The position numbers and the translations under genes are program-made. From NCBI RefSeq assembly GCF_900289175.1, contig NZ_LT985747.1, positions 968,104 through 1,032,103 on the forward strand: DNA of 64,000 nt, in the 5' to 3' direction. Of the stretch, positions 1 to 8,667 are shown piece by piece. This DNA comes from Paenibacillus faecalis (GTDB lineage Bacteria > Bacillota > Bacilli > Paenibacillales > Paenibacillaceae). The notes under the pieces are model-generated. The model saw only the letters and a program-made list of their open reading frames with translations, searched no databases and had not been told where the DNA came from. Every line of letters begins with the position of its first letter. The stretch's first letter is position 1.

Positions 1-738
1 AACATACTGCACCTCATCCGCCACTCCCTGTTGATAAAGACATGGAACGATGCCTGCACCCAGTCCGGGAAGGTGACGTTTGCTTTTTTCTCCTCCAAAA
101 ATTACGCTGCCCTGAGCATCAACCGCCACAATTCTAGTCGGATACCCTTTGGTTTTGATAAAATCGGAACAGCCCCGAATCGTACCACAAGAGCTGACAC
201 CACAAAACAGATAATCAACATGACCAAGCTGCTCGTAGATTTCCCTTATCGTCGTCTCGGTATGAGACAGGCTGTTATCCAGACTCCCGTACTGATTCGT
301 CCAAAAAGCATTCGGAATCTGTTCAACCAGCTGTTTAACCCGGCGAATGCGGGCCGGCAGAAATTCCCCCGTCATCTCATCTGGCTCCGTAATAAGATCG
401 ATTTCCCCACCGAAACTGCGAATGATGTTTTTATGCTGCTCCGTTGTCCGCGGGTCAACAACACAAATAAAACGAAGGTCCATATAACGGCATAGTTGAG
501 CCAAACTGATGGCCAAATTTCCTGAACTGGACTCCACAATGACGCTATGCTCCGTAATATCGCCGCGGCGGATCGCTTCCTTCAGCAAATAAAGCGCAGG
601 CCGATCCTTGGCGCTTCCGCCGGGATTCATACTCTCCAGTTTTCCGTAAACCTCACAAGACTCTCCGCGAAACAATCGTGACAATCGAATGAGAGGTGTA
701 TCGCCTATCGTGTCAACAATTCCTCCTTCAAGCTTCAT
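1..738 (-). CDS. sbnA: SbnA-like PLP-dependent synthase, partial (3' end outside window)
   Basis: Fold-type II PLP enzyme of the cysteine synthase family, closest in character to SbnA, which makes N-(1-amino-1-carboxyethyl)-glutamate from O-phosphoserine and glutamate as the first step to L-2,3-diaminopropionate. I translated the reverse strand by hand: it opens MKLEGGIVDTIGDTPLIRLS, carries the PLP-lysine motif NPGGSAKDR near residue 40, the substrate loop SSSGNLAISLA near residue 70, and the phosphate-binding stretch GVSSCGTIRG near residue 185. No stop is met before base 1, so about 246 residues are visible out of an expected 320 or so. The ATG at 736-738 overlaps the TGA of the upstream ligase gene (ATGA), so the two are translationally coupled. 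A plain cysteine synthase is the alternative; the coupling to a CoF-type ligase and the SSC (not TGG) loop favour SbnA. Its usual partner sbnB would lie to the left of the window. Confidence 0.8.
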   Translation of the reverse strand, partial: MKLEGGIVDTIGDTPLIRLSRLFRGESCEVYGKLESMNPGGSAKDRPALYLLKEAIRRGDITEHSVIVESSSGNLAISLAQLCRYMDLRFICVVDPRTTEQHKNIIRSFGGEIDLITEPDEMTGEFLPARIRRVKQLVEQIPNAFWTNQYGSLDNSLSHTETTIREIYEQLGHVDYLFCGVSSCGTIRGCSDFIKTKGYPTRIVAVDAQGSVIFGGEKSKRHLPGLGAGIVPCLYQQGVADEVQYV

Positions 739-2042
739 TGGAATCCCTCAGTTTTATCATAATAAATTTTTTTGTGCTTCACTCCGCTTCGCTGCTCTTC
801 ATCATGAAAGCTACCGGAAATAACCTGAATCCGTCCAAGAATTCCTGAAGAAATCATCGCCCCGATCTCCGGTATACGTCTCTCCAATTGTTGCGAAATG
901 GTTTCCAGCAGCCGATTCATCGACTTTGTATCATACGCAGGTTGCTGTCCGTCTGTCTTGCTGCATTCATTGGAATCTCCCGGATGATTTGGAGTGTACA
1001 CAATTACTTTAAGGCTATTTCCTTCCATATGAACCCGAACACTGCTCAACTGCCCTAAATGCTGATTTACAACATCTTCAATATCGTAAATACTTATTTT
1101 CTCTCCATGTTTCAAATCCGGTCCGATCCGTTTCACAAGACTTTGAAAGCTCATTCGCTCTACGCCATCCACGATAACTGGACGCAAATCCCGTACTACA
1201 TCGTAAGTCACATATCGAATCGCGGGGAATGCTTCCCTAACAGTTGATGTTAAAACAAGCACTTGCTCCTGTTCCGGCAGCGGCTCTCCCCCTTCATCAA
1301 GCAACTCTTCTGTTCCGACTCCTTCAGCAACGAGGCCCTCTGTTAGTAAATATCGTCCATGCTGGTGCGAGAAATAAGCCAATGTCCCTATCTCAATCGA
1401 GCCGTACGTATCCGTAATCTTATCCACAGAAATTTGAAGACGATCTGCCGCTTGCCTGATCCAGCTGGCCGGAGCCATCTCCCCAACTAGAATCACATGA
1501 CGGATTCCATACGATTCGGGATGCTCAGACGATAGCAATATGCGATCCAAAATGGAAGGCATCGTATAAAGCACCTCCGGTTGAAAGCTTTCCAAGCGAG
1601 CTAAATGTTGCTCGATTGGCAAGCTGAAGTGAATCGAATCAGCCTTCATGCCCAGTCGTCTAAACACCTGAACAGCCGTAGCCTCAGCATGGCCTGTTCC
1701 CATATCGGCCAGAGCGGTTTGATAACTTGACGATCCTAAAATGGTACGAAACACATCCAGTTTGATTTTTATATACGCTTCTTCATCCGCTTCTGAATAA
1801 TAGATGACTTTACGCCTGCCGGAGCTCGTACCGGAGGTACGGTATTCGTTAAGTCCACTCAAACGGTTAGGCGGATGATCAGCAGAATAATAGTACTTCT
1901 CCAGAACAGATGCGGTCATCAGCGGCAATTGCTTCAATTCATCGACCCGATCCTTCCCAAGTGATTCTACCCATCGAACATACCAGGGGCAATACGCTCC
2001 AATCCGGTCAATCATCTGATTCAGTTGTACCGACGAGATCAT
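735..2042 (-). CDS. CoF synthetase / PaaK-like adenylate-forming ligase
   Basis: A 435-residue member of the phenylacetate-CoA ligase / coenzyme F390 synthetase-like branch of adenylate-forming enzymes, predicted to activate a carboxylic acid as an acyl-adenylate. Visible core motifs are the P-loop-like TSGTSSGRRK (about residue 69), YGSIEIG in the A5 position (about 214), YVTYDVVRDL holding the ribose-binding Asp (about 278), and a C-terminal small domain with GEKISIYDIEDVV. The substrate cannot be read from sequence. There is no carrier or condensation domain. The start at 2042 is a good fit: a GAGGGGG-type ribosome site lies just upstream. The stop overlaps the sbnA-like start by four bases. 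Together the pair suggests that a diaminopropionate unit, or something joined to it, is activated without a classical NRPS. Confidence 0.8.
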   Translation of the reverse strand: MISSVQLNQMIDRIGAYCPWYVRWVESLGKDRVDELKQLPLMTASVLEKYYYSADHPPNRLSGLNEYRTSGTSSGRRKVIYYSEADEEAYIKIKLDVFRTILGSSSYQTALADMGTGHAEATAVQVFRRLGMKADSIHFSLPIEQHLARLESFQPEVLYTMPSILDRILLSSEHPESYGIRHVILVGEMAPASWIRQAADRLQISVDKITDTYGSIEIGTLAYFSHQHGRYLLTEGLVAEGVGTEELLDEGGEPLPEQEQVLVLTSTVREAFPAIRYVTYDVVRDLRPVIVDGVERMSFQSLVKRIGPDLKHGEKISIYDIEDVVNQHLGQLSSVRVHMEGNSLKVIVYTPNHPGDSNECSKTDGQQPAYDTKSMNRLLETISQQLERRIPEIGAMISSGILGRIQVISGSFHDEEQRSGVKHKKIYYDKTEGFQ

Positions 2043-2271
2043 ACCAGACCCCCTCTCTTATTAGGCAAATAACCCTGTTTTACAATTCACTGTATGCAGT
2101 GTAAGTTGTCAATGTTCTTTCGACCATGGGACCATGACGGTCATAAGAATGCCTTAAAGCTGAATGTTACAGACATTTTCACTACATGTAGGCATATAAC
2201 CATACACACCAGCCTTCCTCACCATACACTGGGAAGTACCATCGCCTATCTATGGAGGGAAGGATACAAAC

Positions 2272-3051
2272 ATGGCCAAAAGAAATCTCGTAAGCAAAAT
2301 ACACAAAACCAATCTGATACTTCATAGTTCAATGTTAGCCAAGCATATTCCGGTCACCAAACGTTTAAACCGATCGCTTTTATCCCGCATGCTGAAGAAG
2401 CATGGCATGATATATGTAAAACCGGATAAAGGATCCCAAGGAAAAGGCGTCATCCGGGTTGAGAAAACAAAGTACGGCTACCGTTATCAAAAAGGAATGA
2501 AAGTGTTCAAATTTAACAGCTTTTGCTCCATGTTCTCTTCGATTCGTAAACATTTTGGACAAAAGAAATATGTGCTTCAAAAAGGAATTCGTCTGCTCAA
2601 GTACAAAGGCCGTCCTTTCGATTTTCGTGTCATGATTCAACGCAACCCTAAGCGAAAATGGGAATGCACCGGCACGTTCGGCCGTCTTGCCCATCCACGT
2701 AAAGCCGTTACGAACGGAAGCCAGGGAGGCACGATCTACGAACCTTCCGCGCTGCTTTCCCCCTTTGCAAACAAAAAACGGTCAGCCAGAATACTTCGTC
2801 GTATGAATAAACTTGCTCACGTCACTGCAACACGACTAAGCCGTACCTACCCGCAATTAAACGAGCTTGGCGTGGATATCGGCCTGGATCGGAGGCTTAA
2901 GCCGTGGATATTTGAAGTGAATACGTATCCCGATGCATGTCCATTCTCTCTGCTGCCGGATTCCAGAGCTCTACGCAAAATTGTTGCATACGGTAAAGCT
3001 TACGGAAGACGGCACAGAACGAGATGCAGCAAAGCGAAGAGAGCACCTTAA
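2272..3051 (+). CDS. YheC/YheD-family ATP-grasp protein (endospore coat-associated)
   Basis: A 259-residue protein of the YheC/YheD family, ATP-grasp-like proteins found on the spore coat of bacilli. Recognisable parts are VKPDKGSQGKGVIRVEK (residues ~49-65, nucleotide-binding lid), FDFRVMIQRN (~118) and the metal-binding end EVNTYPDACPF (~215), the usual ATP-grasp E-x-N pattern. The protein is very basic. GGAGGGAAGG sits 7 bases before the ATG, so the start is secure. It is transcribed away from the CoF ligase gene; the 230-base gap between them must hold both promoters. Its substrate is unknown in the family. Confidence 0.8.
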   Translation: MAKRNLVSKIHKTNLILHSSMLAKHIPVTKRLNRSLLSRMLKKHGMIYVKPDKGSQGKGVIRVEKTKYGYRYQKGMKVFKFNSFCSMFSSIRKHFGQKKYVLQKGIRLLKYKGRPFDFRVMIQRNPKRKWECTGTFGRLAHPRKAVTNGSQGGTIYEPSALLSPFANKKRSARILRRMNKLAHVTATRLSRTYPQLNELGVDIGLDRRLKPWIFEVNTYPDACPFSLLPDSRALRKIVAYGKAYGRRHRTRCSKAKRAP

Positions 3052-3099
3052 AAGCGGAATGTGTAATAAAACGAAAAAAGGAAGGATATATGAAAAAGA

Positions 3100-3136
3100 C
3101 CTCTGGCGCATTCAAGCTGCCAGAGGCTATGTTTTC
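3100..3136 (+). terminator. Rho-independent terminator of the YheC/D gene
   Basis: CCTCTGGC and GCCAGAGG form an 8-bp stem with an 11-base loop, about 50 bases after the stop, followed by the T-rich stretch GTTTTCT. Confidence 0.6.
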
Positions 3137-3189
3137 TATAGTATACTATCATTAAGCATCGTTAGGAAAATAGATACAGAAGTCATTAG

Positions 3190-3300
3190 TCGTGTAGCGA
3201 TTGCTCCGCTTGATGCGCTTAATCCAAAAAGGACGAAATTTGCCCCCTAATTTGCCCCCGCGGGAGAAAGTCGTCAATCGTTTGTCGAAAAAAGGGAAAA
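3190..3300 (-). other. Possible 3' remnant of a site-specific integrase next to tRNA genes
   Basis: The stretch carries the direct repeat ATTTGCCCCC twice. Read on the minus strand it gives an open frame with RGQIRGQISSFLD and a stop, the sort of C-terminal tail seen on some phage-type integrases. It lies directly past the 3' end and terminator of the tRNA-Gly/tRNA-Pro pair, where integrative elements insert. No catalytic residues are present, so this is only a suggestion; it may be ordinary intergenic sequence. Confidence 0.25.
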
Positions 3301-3328
3301 AGAAAAAACCCTTGCGGCACAAGGGTTT
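3301..3328 (-). terminator. Terminator of the tRNA-Pro/tRNA-Gly operon
   Basis: On the minus strand AAACCCTTG / CAAGGGTTT form a 9-bp stem with a 5-base loop, followed by TTTCTTTTT. It lies 21 bases after the end of tRNA-Gly. Confidence 0.8.
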
Positions 3329-3348
3329 CAGGTGCTACAAAAGCAAAA

Positions 3349-3419
3349 AGCGGGTGATGGGAATCGAACCCACGCTACCAGCTTGGAAGGCTGGAGTTCT
3401 ACCATTGAACTACACCCGC
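3349..3419 (-). tRNA. tRNA-Gly (anticodon TCC)
   Basis: The minus strand folds as a cloverleaf: acceptor GCGGGTG pairs with CACCCGC, anticodon stem-loop CCAGC-CTTCCAA-GCTGG with anticodon TCC, T arm GTGGG-TTCGATT-CCCAT. The discriminator base is T. CCA is not encoded. The length is 71 bases. Confidence 0.95.
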
Positions 3420-3429
3420 AGATTAACAA

Positions 3430-3503
3430 TCGGGATGACACGATTTGAACATGCGACCCCCTGGTCCCAAACCAGGTGCTCTACCAAGCTGAGCTACATC
3501 CCG
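3430..3503 (-). tRNA. tRNA-Pro (anticodon TGG)
   Basis: The minus strand folds as a cloverleaf: acceptor CGGGATG pairs with CATCCCG, anticodon loop TTTGGGA gives anticodon TGG, and the T arm holds the GTTCAAATC loop. The discriminator is A and CCA is not encoded. It is upstream of tRNA-Gly in the same transcript, 10 bases apart. Confidence 0.95.
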
Positions 3504-3534
3504 TTAACAACTTGCTCTCTTGAAGACAAAAATA

Positions 3535-3563
3535 AATATACCATGTGCAGCAACGAATTGCAA
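3535..3563 (-). promoter_or_regulatory. Sigma-A type promoter of the tRNA operon
   Basis: Minus-strand TTGCAA (3558-3563) and TATATT (3535-3540) are separated by 17 bases and lie about 30 bases before tRNA-Pro. Confidence 0.6.
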
Positions 3564-3631
3564 CTGGTACTTTCATACAATGCAATATTTCAGGGGAGTA
3601 TAACCTCCCCTAGACCTCTCCTTCCGCACCT

Positions 3632-5728
3632 TCATTGAGTCAAAAACGATTTCTCAAAATCCGATGCTCCGACCGGGCGGCTGAAATAATAACCCTGAGC
3701 TTCATGACACTGCTGATTTTTAAGAAAAATCAACTGCTCCTCTGTCTCCACGCCTTCAGCGGTAACCTTCAATTTCAAATGATGAGCCATTGTGGCAATG
3801 GTCGATACGATCGCTGCATTATTGTTATCCTGTTTGATTTCATTAATAAAGCTTCTATCAATTTTAAGACGGTCAATGGGTAAATTTTTTAGATAATGCA
3901 AGGAGCTGTAGCCTGTCCCGAAATCATCGATACTGATCTTGATTCCTAAATGTTTCAACCGATGAAGCTGGTCCAGAGCTGTTTCCTTTTCAAGCGTCAT
4001 CGATTCTGTAATTTCTAGCTCTACATATTGGGGATCAAGCTGAATTTCACTTAAAATCGTGAAAATTCGTTCCGAGAGATTGGGCTGAGTAAATTGTCCT
4101 AAAGAAAGATTGACCGAAACACTTATCGGCCTGTACCCTGCTGCCTGCCACTGCTTATTTTGTTGGCAAGCCTGCCTTAGAACCCATTCACCTAGCGGTA
4201 CGATCAGTCCGCTGTCTTCAGCAATCGTAATAAATTCACCAGGATATACAATTCCCCTCATCGGGTGATTCCAGCGAACGAGCGCTTCGCTTCCTACAAC
4301 TTGACCGGTTTTCAAATGTACCAACGGCTGGTATTCGAGAAAAAACTCCTCACGTTCCAATCCCCGCCGTAATTCCGATTCTGTTTTGAGCCGTTCCTGA
4401 GCCTTCAATTTCATAGACGGAGCATAACGCCGTATGCGGTGCTCTCCTTTTGTATCGTGGACAGCTGTATCCGCATTCTGAACAAGCTGATCTGCCGAAG
4501 TCCCGTCCTCTGGATACATAGCAAAGCCAGCGGTAATTGACAGGTGATATTCACCTGACTCGTATAAAATGGGGTCGTTAAACAGCTTCAGAAAGTCCAT
4601 CATTCGATTAATCTTTTGTTCCGGGGAAGCGGCCTCGGTGAAAATAATAGCAAATTCGTCTCCCCCCATGCTGTAGACCTCTTCTTTCACTTTCGCTTCT
4701 TGTACAATACGTTCGGATGCCATTTGTAAAATACAATCGCCTGCATCACGCCCCAATGATTCGTTTATCGTCTTAAAGCGCTTTATATTCAATACAGCGA
4801 TCGTCATCCCTTCATTTTCATGTCCATGCTGGATCAACGTCTTTAAACGCAGGATCAGCTTTCGCAAATTGGGCAGCCCTGTTAAATCATCGTGATAAGC
4901 AAGGTAGCAAATATGCTCTTCTGCTTTTCGCTGCTCATCAAGTGGGTCTTGAATGGAAAGGCGATAACCGCCGCGGAGAACAAGAAAGCTGCCGATACAA
5001 CCGCTAAACAACCCCAATATATGGTCCAAATCAGTAATGTGGAAAGATTTCACAAACAAAATCTGGCCCGCAATAAAAAAGATGAGTCCCCGGACAATAA
5101 TCAGAAGGGATGGAGGTTTCTCCTTTCGCCCTTTATACAATATAATCCCGACAGCTAACAGCAAAAGGAGCAGAACACCCGTATCCGCTACTTTTTTAAC
5201 CATTGTCAAGCCTTGCTCATTCATCAAAATCGGCTGTGAAGCCCAGCCATAAAATATAGCTATCGCTGCAAAACTGATAACCATACTGATCATTAATACA
5301 ATGCGTTTATGCCATATGCCCACTGAACGATCCCGGAAGCTGAATATAACCAAAATCCCAATCGCAACAACATACCTTGATAACACCAACATCCACAAAG
5401 ATTCATTTAAAGATACCGTCCAGCGAAATAGAGGAATTCCAGCTGCCCCCAAGGTATGGATCAAATCAAATATAAACACGAACAAGAACAATACTCCCGT
5501 ATAAAGTCGATGAAGGGAAAGCTGGCTGGAGAAATATAACCAACCTTGTGTAAAAATCGAAAAACAAATAGCTGCGTTGGCTATACCAGCTGTCAAATAT
5601 AAAGAAGCGTACATATTCCATTCTTGAAGTCTGTAATCTTCATTTTGAAATAATAAAACCAGGAGGATTGTTGCAAAGGCGCCTAAACCCGTTATCATCG
5701 TCCTTCGTTCTTCTATATTATTCAGCAT
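3632..5728 (-). CDS. Membrane GGDEF-EAL protein (cyclic di-GMP turnover)
   Basis: A 698-residue protein with about eight N-terminal membrane segments (residues ~12-255, resembling a MASE-type sensor region), a GGDEF domain (~275-435) and an EAL domain (~445-690). The cyclase motif is intact (SMGGDEFA), as is the DDLTGLPN start of the domain. The RxxD inhibitory site expected just before GGDEF is absent. The EAL domain keeps SEALVRW, EITES, DDFGTGYSSLHYLK, AEGVET and QGYYFSRPV, so hydrolysis of c-di-GMP is also possible. Which activity dominates cannot be told from sequence. It appears monocistronic; the only hairpin behind it (about 3590-3612) lacks a T tract. Confidence 0.9.
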   Translation of the reverse strand: MLNNIEERRTMITGLGAFATILLVLLFQNEDYRLQEWNMYASLYLTAGIANAAICFSIFTQGWLYFSSQLSLHRLYTGVLFLFVFIFDLIHTLGAAGIPLFRWTVSLNESLWMLVLSRYVVAIGILVIFSFRDRSVGIWHKRIVLMISMVISFAAIAIFYGWASQPILMNEQGLTMVKKVADTGVLLLLLLAVGIILYKGRKEKPPSLLIIVRGLIFFIAGQILFVKSFHITDLDHILGLFSGCIGSFLVLRGGYRLSIQDPLDEQRKAEEHICYLAYHDDLTGLPNLRKLILRLKTLIQHGHENEGMTIAVLNIKRFKTINESLGRDAGDCILQMASERIVQEAKVKEEVYSMGGDEFAIIFTEAASPEQKINRMMDFLKLFNDPILYESGEYHLSITAGFAMYPEDGTSADQLVQNADTAVHDTKGEHRIRRYAPSMKLKAQERLKTESELRRGLEREEFFLEYQPLVHLKTGQVVGSEALVRWNHPMRGIVYPGEFITIAEDSGLIVPLGEWVLRQACQQNKQWQAAGYRPISVSVNLSLGQFTQPNLSERIFTILSEIQLDPQYVELEITESMTLEKETALDQLHRLKHLGIKISIDDFGTGYSSLHYLKNLPIDRLKIDRSFINEIKQDNNNAAIVSTIATMAHHLKLKVTAEGVETEEQLIFLKNQQCHEAQGYYFSRPVGASDFEKSFLTQ

Positions 5729-5936
5729 GTTGCGTGCCCTCCCATCCGTTCTGTGTTATATCCATGTGTTTTCTAAATTATGGATTCCACATGAACAAAT
5801 CAATCTCCTGCTGTATGCATGTGTTCAGAAACACGATTCCATGACATTGTTCAGCAACATATGAAGATCGACTCCCCTTCTGCCTGTTGGAACAATTTTG
5901 AGGATAAAGGAGCTTGTACGCTTCAAAAGCGGACAT

Positions 5937-5974
5937 AAAAAATGGCAATACAAGCCTCGCTTGTACCGCCATTT
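5937..5974 (-). terminator. Terminator of the aldolase gene
   Basis: On the minus strand AAATGGCGGTACAAGC pairs with GCTTGTATTGCCATTT and is followed by TTT. Its arms closely match the rplT terminator at 19165-19204. Confidence 0.8.
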
Positions 5975-6025
5975 CATTATTTATATATCTGATCATATTC
6001 TGTGTTAACAACTTGTTCTGTCATG

Positions 6026-6982
6026 TTAATTATCAAATGTCACTTCAGGCGTTGTCAGCTTATCATAGAAATCAACCGCTTTATCTTTATCATCCGAAGC
6101 TCTCAGAGCCATCGCAGATCGGGGATGCTCATCAAGCGTACCTGTAATCATGTAAGGGATCAGATATCCCCACTCTTCTTTTTCCCGAAGAGGGATCATA
6201 AAACGTTCGATGATATCCAGTACGGGACGAAGTTCATACTTGGTTCCCTTTAAATGTGTAACCAGAAGCTCTGTCGGACAGTTCCCGGCAGCACGCCCCA
6301 TACCATAAACAGAGGCATCAAGCAGTTCAACACCGTTCTCTGCTGCAATCAAAGTGTTCGAGAACGCCAGCTGCATGTTGTTATGGGTATGTACCCCAAG
6401 TCGCTTGTTAGGCAAATGAGTCTTGAATTTATCCACCAAATATTTTATATCTTTATGATCCAGACTGCCGTAAGAATCGACGATGTATACAACGTCAACT
6501 ACACTGTCCTTGATCAGTTCAAACGCTTCAAGAAGCTCATTTTCCATAACGTTGGATAAAGCCATAATATTGATCGTAGTTTCATAACCCCGGTCATGAA
6601 ATACCTGGATAAGCTCCAATGCCTTGTCCACGTCCTTGATATAACAGGCAACACGGATCAAATCCAGCATACTCTCTTCACGAGGAAGAACGTCATCCAC
6701 ATCAACACGCCCGATGTCAACCAGTGCCGACAACTTGGTCCTGCCTTTTTGCGGAATCACTTCACGCAGGAAGTCATCACGGAGAAAGCGCCATGGTCCC
6801 GACTTATCTGCACCCTTCAACAGCTTGGGCGAATTTTTATAGCCGATTTCCATATAATCCACGCCTGCCTCATTCAGGCCTGCATATAAGTTTTGCACAA
6901 ATTCTACGCTGAAATCCCAATTGTTTACGAGTCCGCCATCGCGAATTGTACAATCTACGATTTTGGTCTTTACACTTTTCAT
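6026..6982 (-). CDS. HMGL-like / 4-hydroxy-2-oxovalerate aldolase-type protein
   Basis: A 318-residue DRE-TIM metallolyase domain. The signature CTIRDGGLVNNW (residues ~11-22) supplies the Arg-Asp pair, and GVHTHNNMQLAFSN (~197-210) supplies the two metal-binding histidines, followed by ASVYGMGRAAGN. The family joins or splits a pyruvate or acetyl unit with a carbonyl partner. The protein ends after the barrel, without the leucine-regulatory domain of LeuA and without an adjacent acetaldehyde dehydrogenase, so it is neither a LeuA paralogue nor a standard catabolic aldolase. AAGGGAGC precedes the ATG. It is flanked by terminators on both sides and thus monocistronic. The substrate is unknown. 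Confidence 0.8.
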   Translation of the reverse strand: MKSVKTKIVDCTIRDGGLVNNWDFSVEFVQNLYAGLNEAGVDYMEIGYKNSPKLLKGADKSGPWRFLRDDFLREVIPQKGRTKLSALVDIGRVDVDDVLPREESMLDLIRVACYIKDVDKALELIQVFHDRGYETTINIMALSNVMENELLEAFELIKDSVVDVVYIVDSYGSLDHKDIKYLVDKFKTHLPNKRLGVHTHNNMQLAFSNTLIAAENGVELLDASVYGMGRAAGNCPTELLVTHLKGTKYELRPVLDIIERFMIPLREKEEWGYLIPYMITGTLDEHPRSAMALRASDDKDKAVDFYDKLTTPEVTFDN

Positions 6983-7046
6983 CCAGATAAGCTCCCTTCT
7001 TCCAAGTTTTTCTCTTCATCATACTTGAACGGCTAGCGAAAAGTAA

Positions 7047-7073
7047 AGAAAAAAGTCCGCTGAAGCGGACTTT
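7047..7073 (-). terminator. Terminator of the histidine kinase gene
   Basis: Minus-strand AAAGTCCGC-TTCA-GCGGACTTT followed by TTTTC, a perfect 9-bp stem between the kinase and aldolase genes. Confidence 0.8.
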
Positions 7074-7186
7074 CACTTTGTGGCATTCATCTGTATAAAA
7101 TATATATTCTCTATCGCTTTATATTATTAAAAAAGGAATAGTCTGTTCCTAAGAACAAGACGACCCCTGTTGTGTTCGTTATTAAA

Positions 7187-8308
7187 TCAGCTTGTCCTTT
7201 CAACTTTAGGGAGCGTTAATATAAATTCTGTCCCCGTTCCGATATCACTTTTTACAGCAATCGAACCACCGTGATTTTTAATAATACGGTAACTGACAGA
7301 TAGGCCTAACCCTGTTCCACCCTCTTTTGTAGTGAAAAACGGATTGAACAGATGGTTCAATGTATTCTGATCCATTCCGCCACCGTTATCGGTAATAACT
7401 ATACTAATCTGCTTATCGTTGTGTTGCATACCGATTCGAATCATGCCCTTGCCATGCTCTTCCAGTTCATTCTCAATGGCATCCAGTGCATTTTTAATAA
7501 GGTTCAAAATAACCTGCTTTATCTGCTTTACATCAACCGATACGTATGTAGATTCACTCTCGTCCAGATGCAAAAAAATCTGGGAGCCTTTCATCAAAGC
7601 CTCACTTTCAGTTAACAGAACAACTTCCTTCAGTAAGGAAGCGACCGAAATGATCCTGGTTTGCGGGGCTGAGGGCTTCGAGGAGTTCAGAAATTCATAT
7701 ATAATGTCGTTAGCCCGATCGATCTCCGCCAAAATAATACGAGCATATTCATCTTTTCCCAAGCTAATCAAGTGCGGTCGAAGCAGCTGGATAAAGCCTC
7801 GAATGGATGTCAGCGGGTTGCGGATTTCATGGGCGATGGATGCTGAAATTTTGCCCAGCATAGCCAGTTTATCATTCTGATAGGCCGTTTGCTCGATTTG
7901 TTTGAAGTCGGATACATCCTTAACGCTGATCAGAAAATCTCCTTCCATCTGATCACCATATGTCATCGTAATCAACCATGACTTTCCATATTCATCCAAC
8001 AACTCATGAAATCTTTTACGGTGAAAGATCGTTTCGCGAAATAGCCTTAATATTTTCTTCCTCTTGAATCTTGTGATCTGGGGATGACGCAAAAGCTCCA
8101 TAAGTGTGCAGCCCGTCAATGATTTTCGGGACACCCCCAGCAACTTGGCCATCTGTACATTCACAAAGGCCAGAACTCCATCGCTATCAAAAAGAATGAT
8201 TCCACTGTCAAGGTTTTCCAAAATATTCTCATACTTTGTTCTTACAAGCCGATTAGGATGAAATGAATTCATCTCCTCCAACTCTGTTCCTCGGATTTCA
8301 CTTAACAA
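7187..8308 (-). CDS. PAS-domain sensor histidine kinase (orphan, sporulation-kinase type)
   Basis: A soluble histidine kinase with one PAS domain, a HisKA dimerisation domain (H-box SIAHEIRNPLTSIRGF) and a HATPase domain with NLIKNALDA, DNGGGM and GTGLGLSVSY. No response regulator is adjacent. Cytoplasmic PAS kinases of this build often feed the sporulation phosphorelay (KinA/KinE type), which is an inference here. The start is uncertain: the frame is open up to an ATG at 8437 that has no ribosome site. I chose a TTG at 8308 preceded by AAAAGGGGGG. A TTG at 8281 behind GAGGAACAGAG and an ATG at 8272 are also possible. All keep the PAS domain whole. Confidence 0.85.
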   Translation of the reverse strand: MLSEIRGTELEEMNSFHPNRLVRTKYENILENLDSGIILFDSDGVLAFVNVQMAKLLGVSRKSLTGCTLMELLRHPQITRFKRKKILRLFRETIFHRKRFHELLDEYGKSWLITMTYGDQMEGDFLISVKDVSDFKQIEQTAYQNDKLAMLGKISASIAHEIRNPLTSIRGFIQLLRPHLISLGKDEYARIILAEIDRANDIIYEFLNSSKPSAPQTRIISVASLLKEVVLLTESEALMKGSQIFLHLDESESTYVSVDVKQIKQVILNLIKNALDAIENELEEHGKGMIRIGMQHNDKQISIVITDNGGGMDQNTLNHLFNPFFTTKEGGTGLGLSVSYRIIKNHGGSIAVKSDIGTGTEFILTLPKVERTS

Positions 8309-8632
8309 GATGGTCCCCCCTTTTCTCAAAAGACGAATCGCCAAAACACAAGCTTCATACAGACCAAGACATGCAATCTCTATGGAAAATAAGGTTGTCT
8401 GTCGCCTGTTTCTAGACGTTTTCTTCATGATAGTCATGCTTGAAGAGAATCGTCAACCAGAGATACTGTCGAATAAAATCAGATCTCAAGGAAAAAGTTT
8501 TAATGTATACTTATTTCCTCACATTCGTGCTTGGCATAACATCTTGGTGAGATAGGCGTTACTTGTTATCAGCAACGATGCTGTCTGGTACTCCCGAAGC
8601 TTTATGCGGCGAAAATTGGATCTATCTCATCA

Positions 8633-8657
8633 TGAAAAGCCCTCTGGAATGAGGGCT
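8633..8657 (-). terminator. Terminator of the small zinc-ribbon-like gene
   Basis: Minus-strand AGCCCTC-ATTCCA-GAGGGCT followed by TTTC, 11 bases after the stop at 8668. Confidence 0.7.
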
Positions 8658-8667
8658 AACATGTGGG

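Noticed and set aside
3201..3638. 145-residue open frame on the plus strand
   Set aside because: It runs through two tRNA genes and their terminator in antisense.
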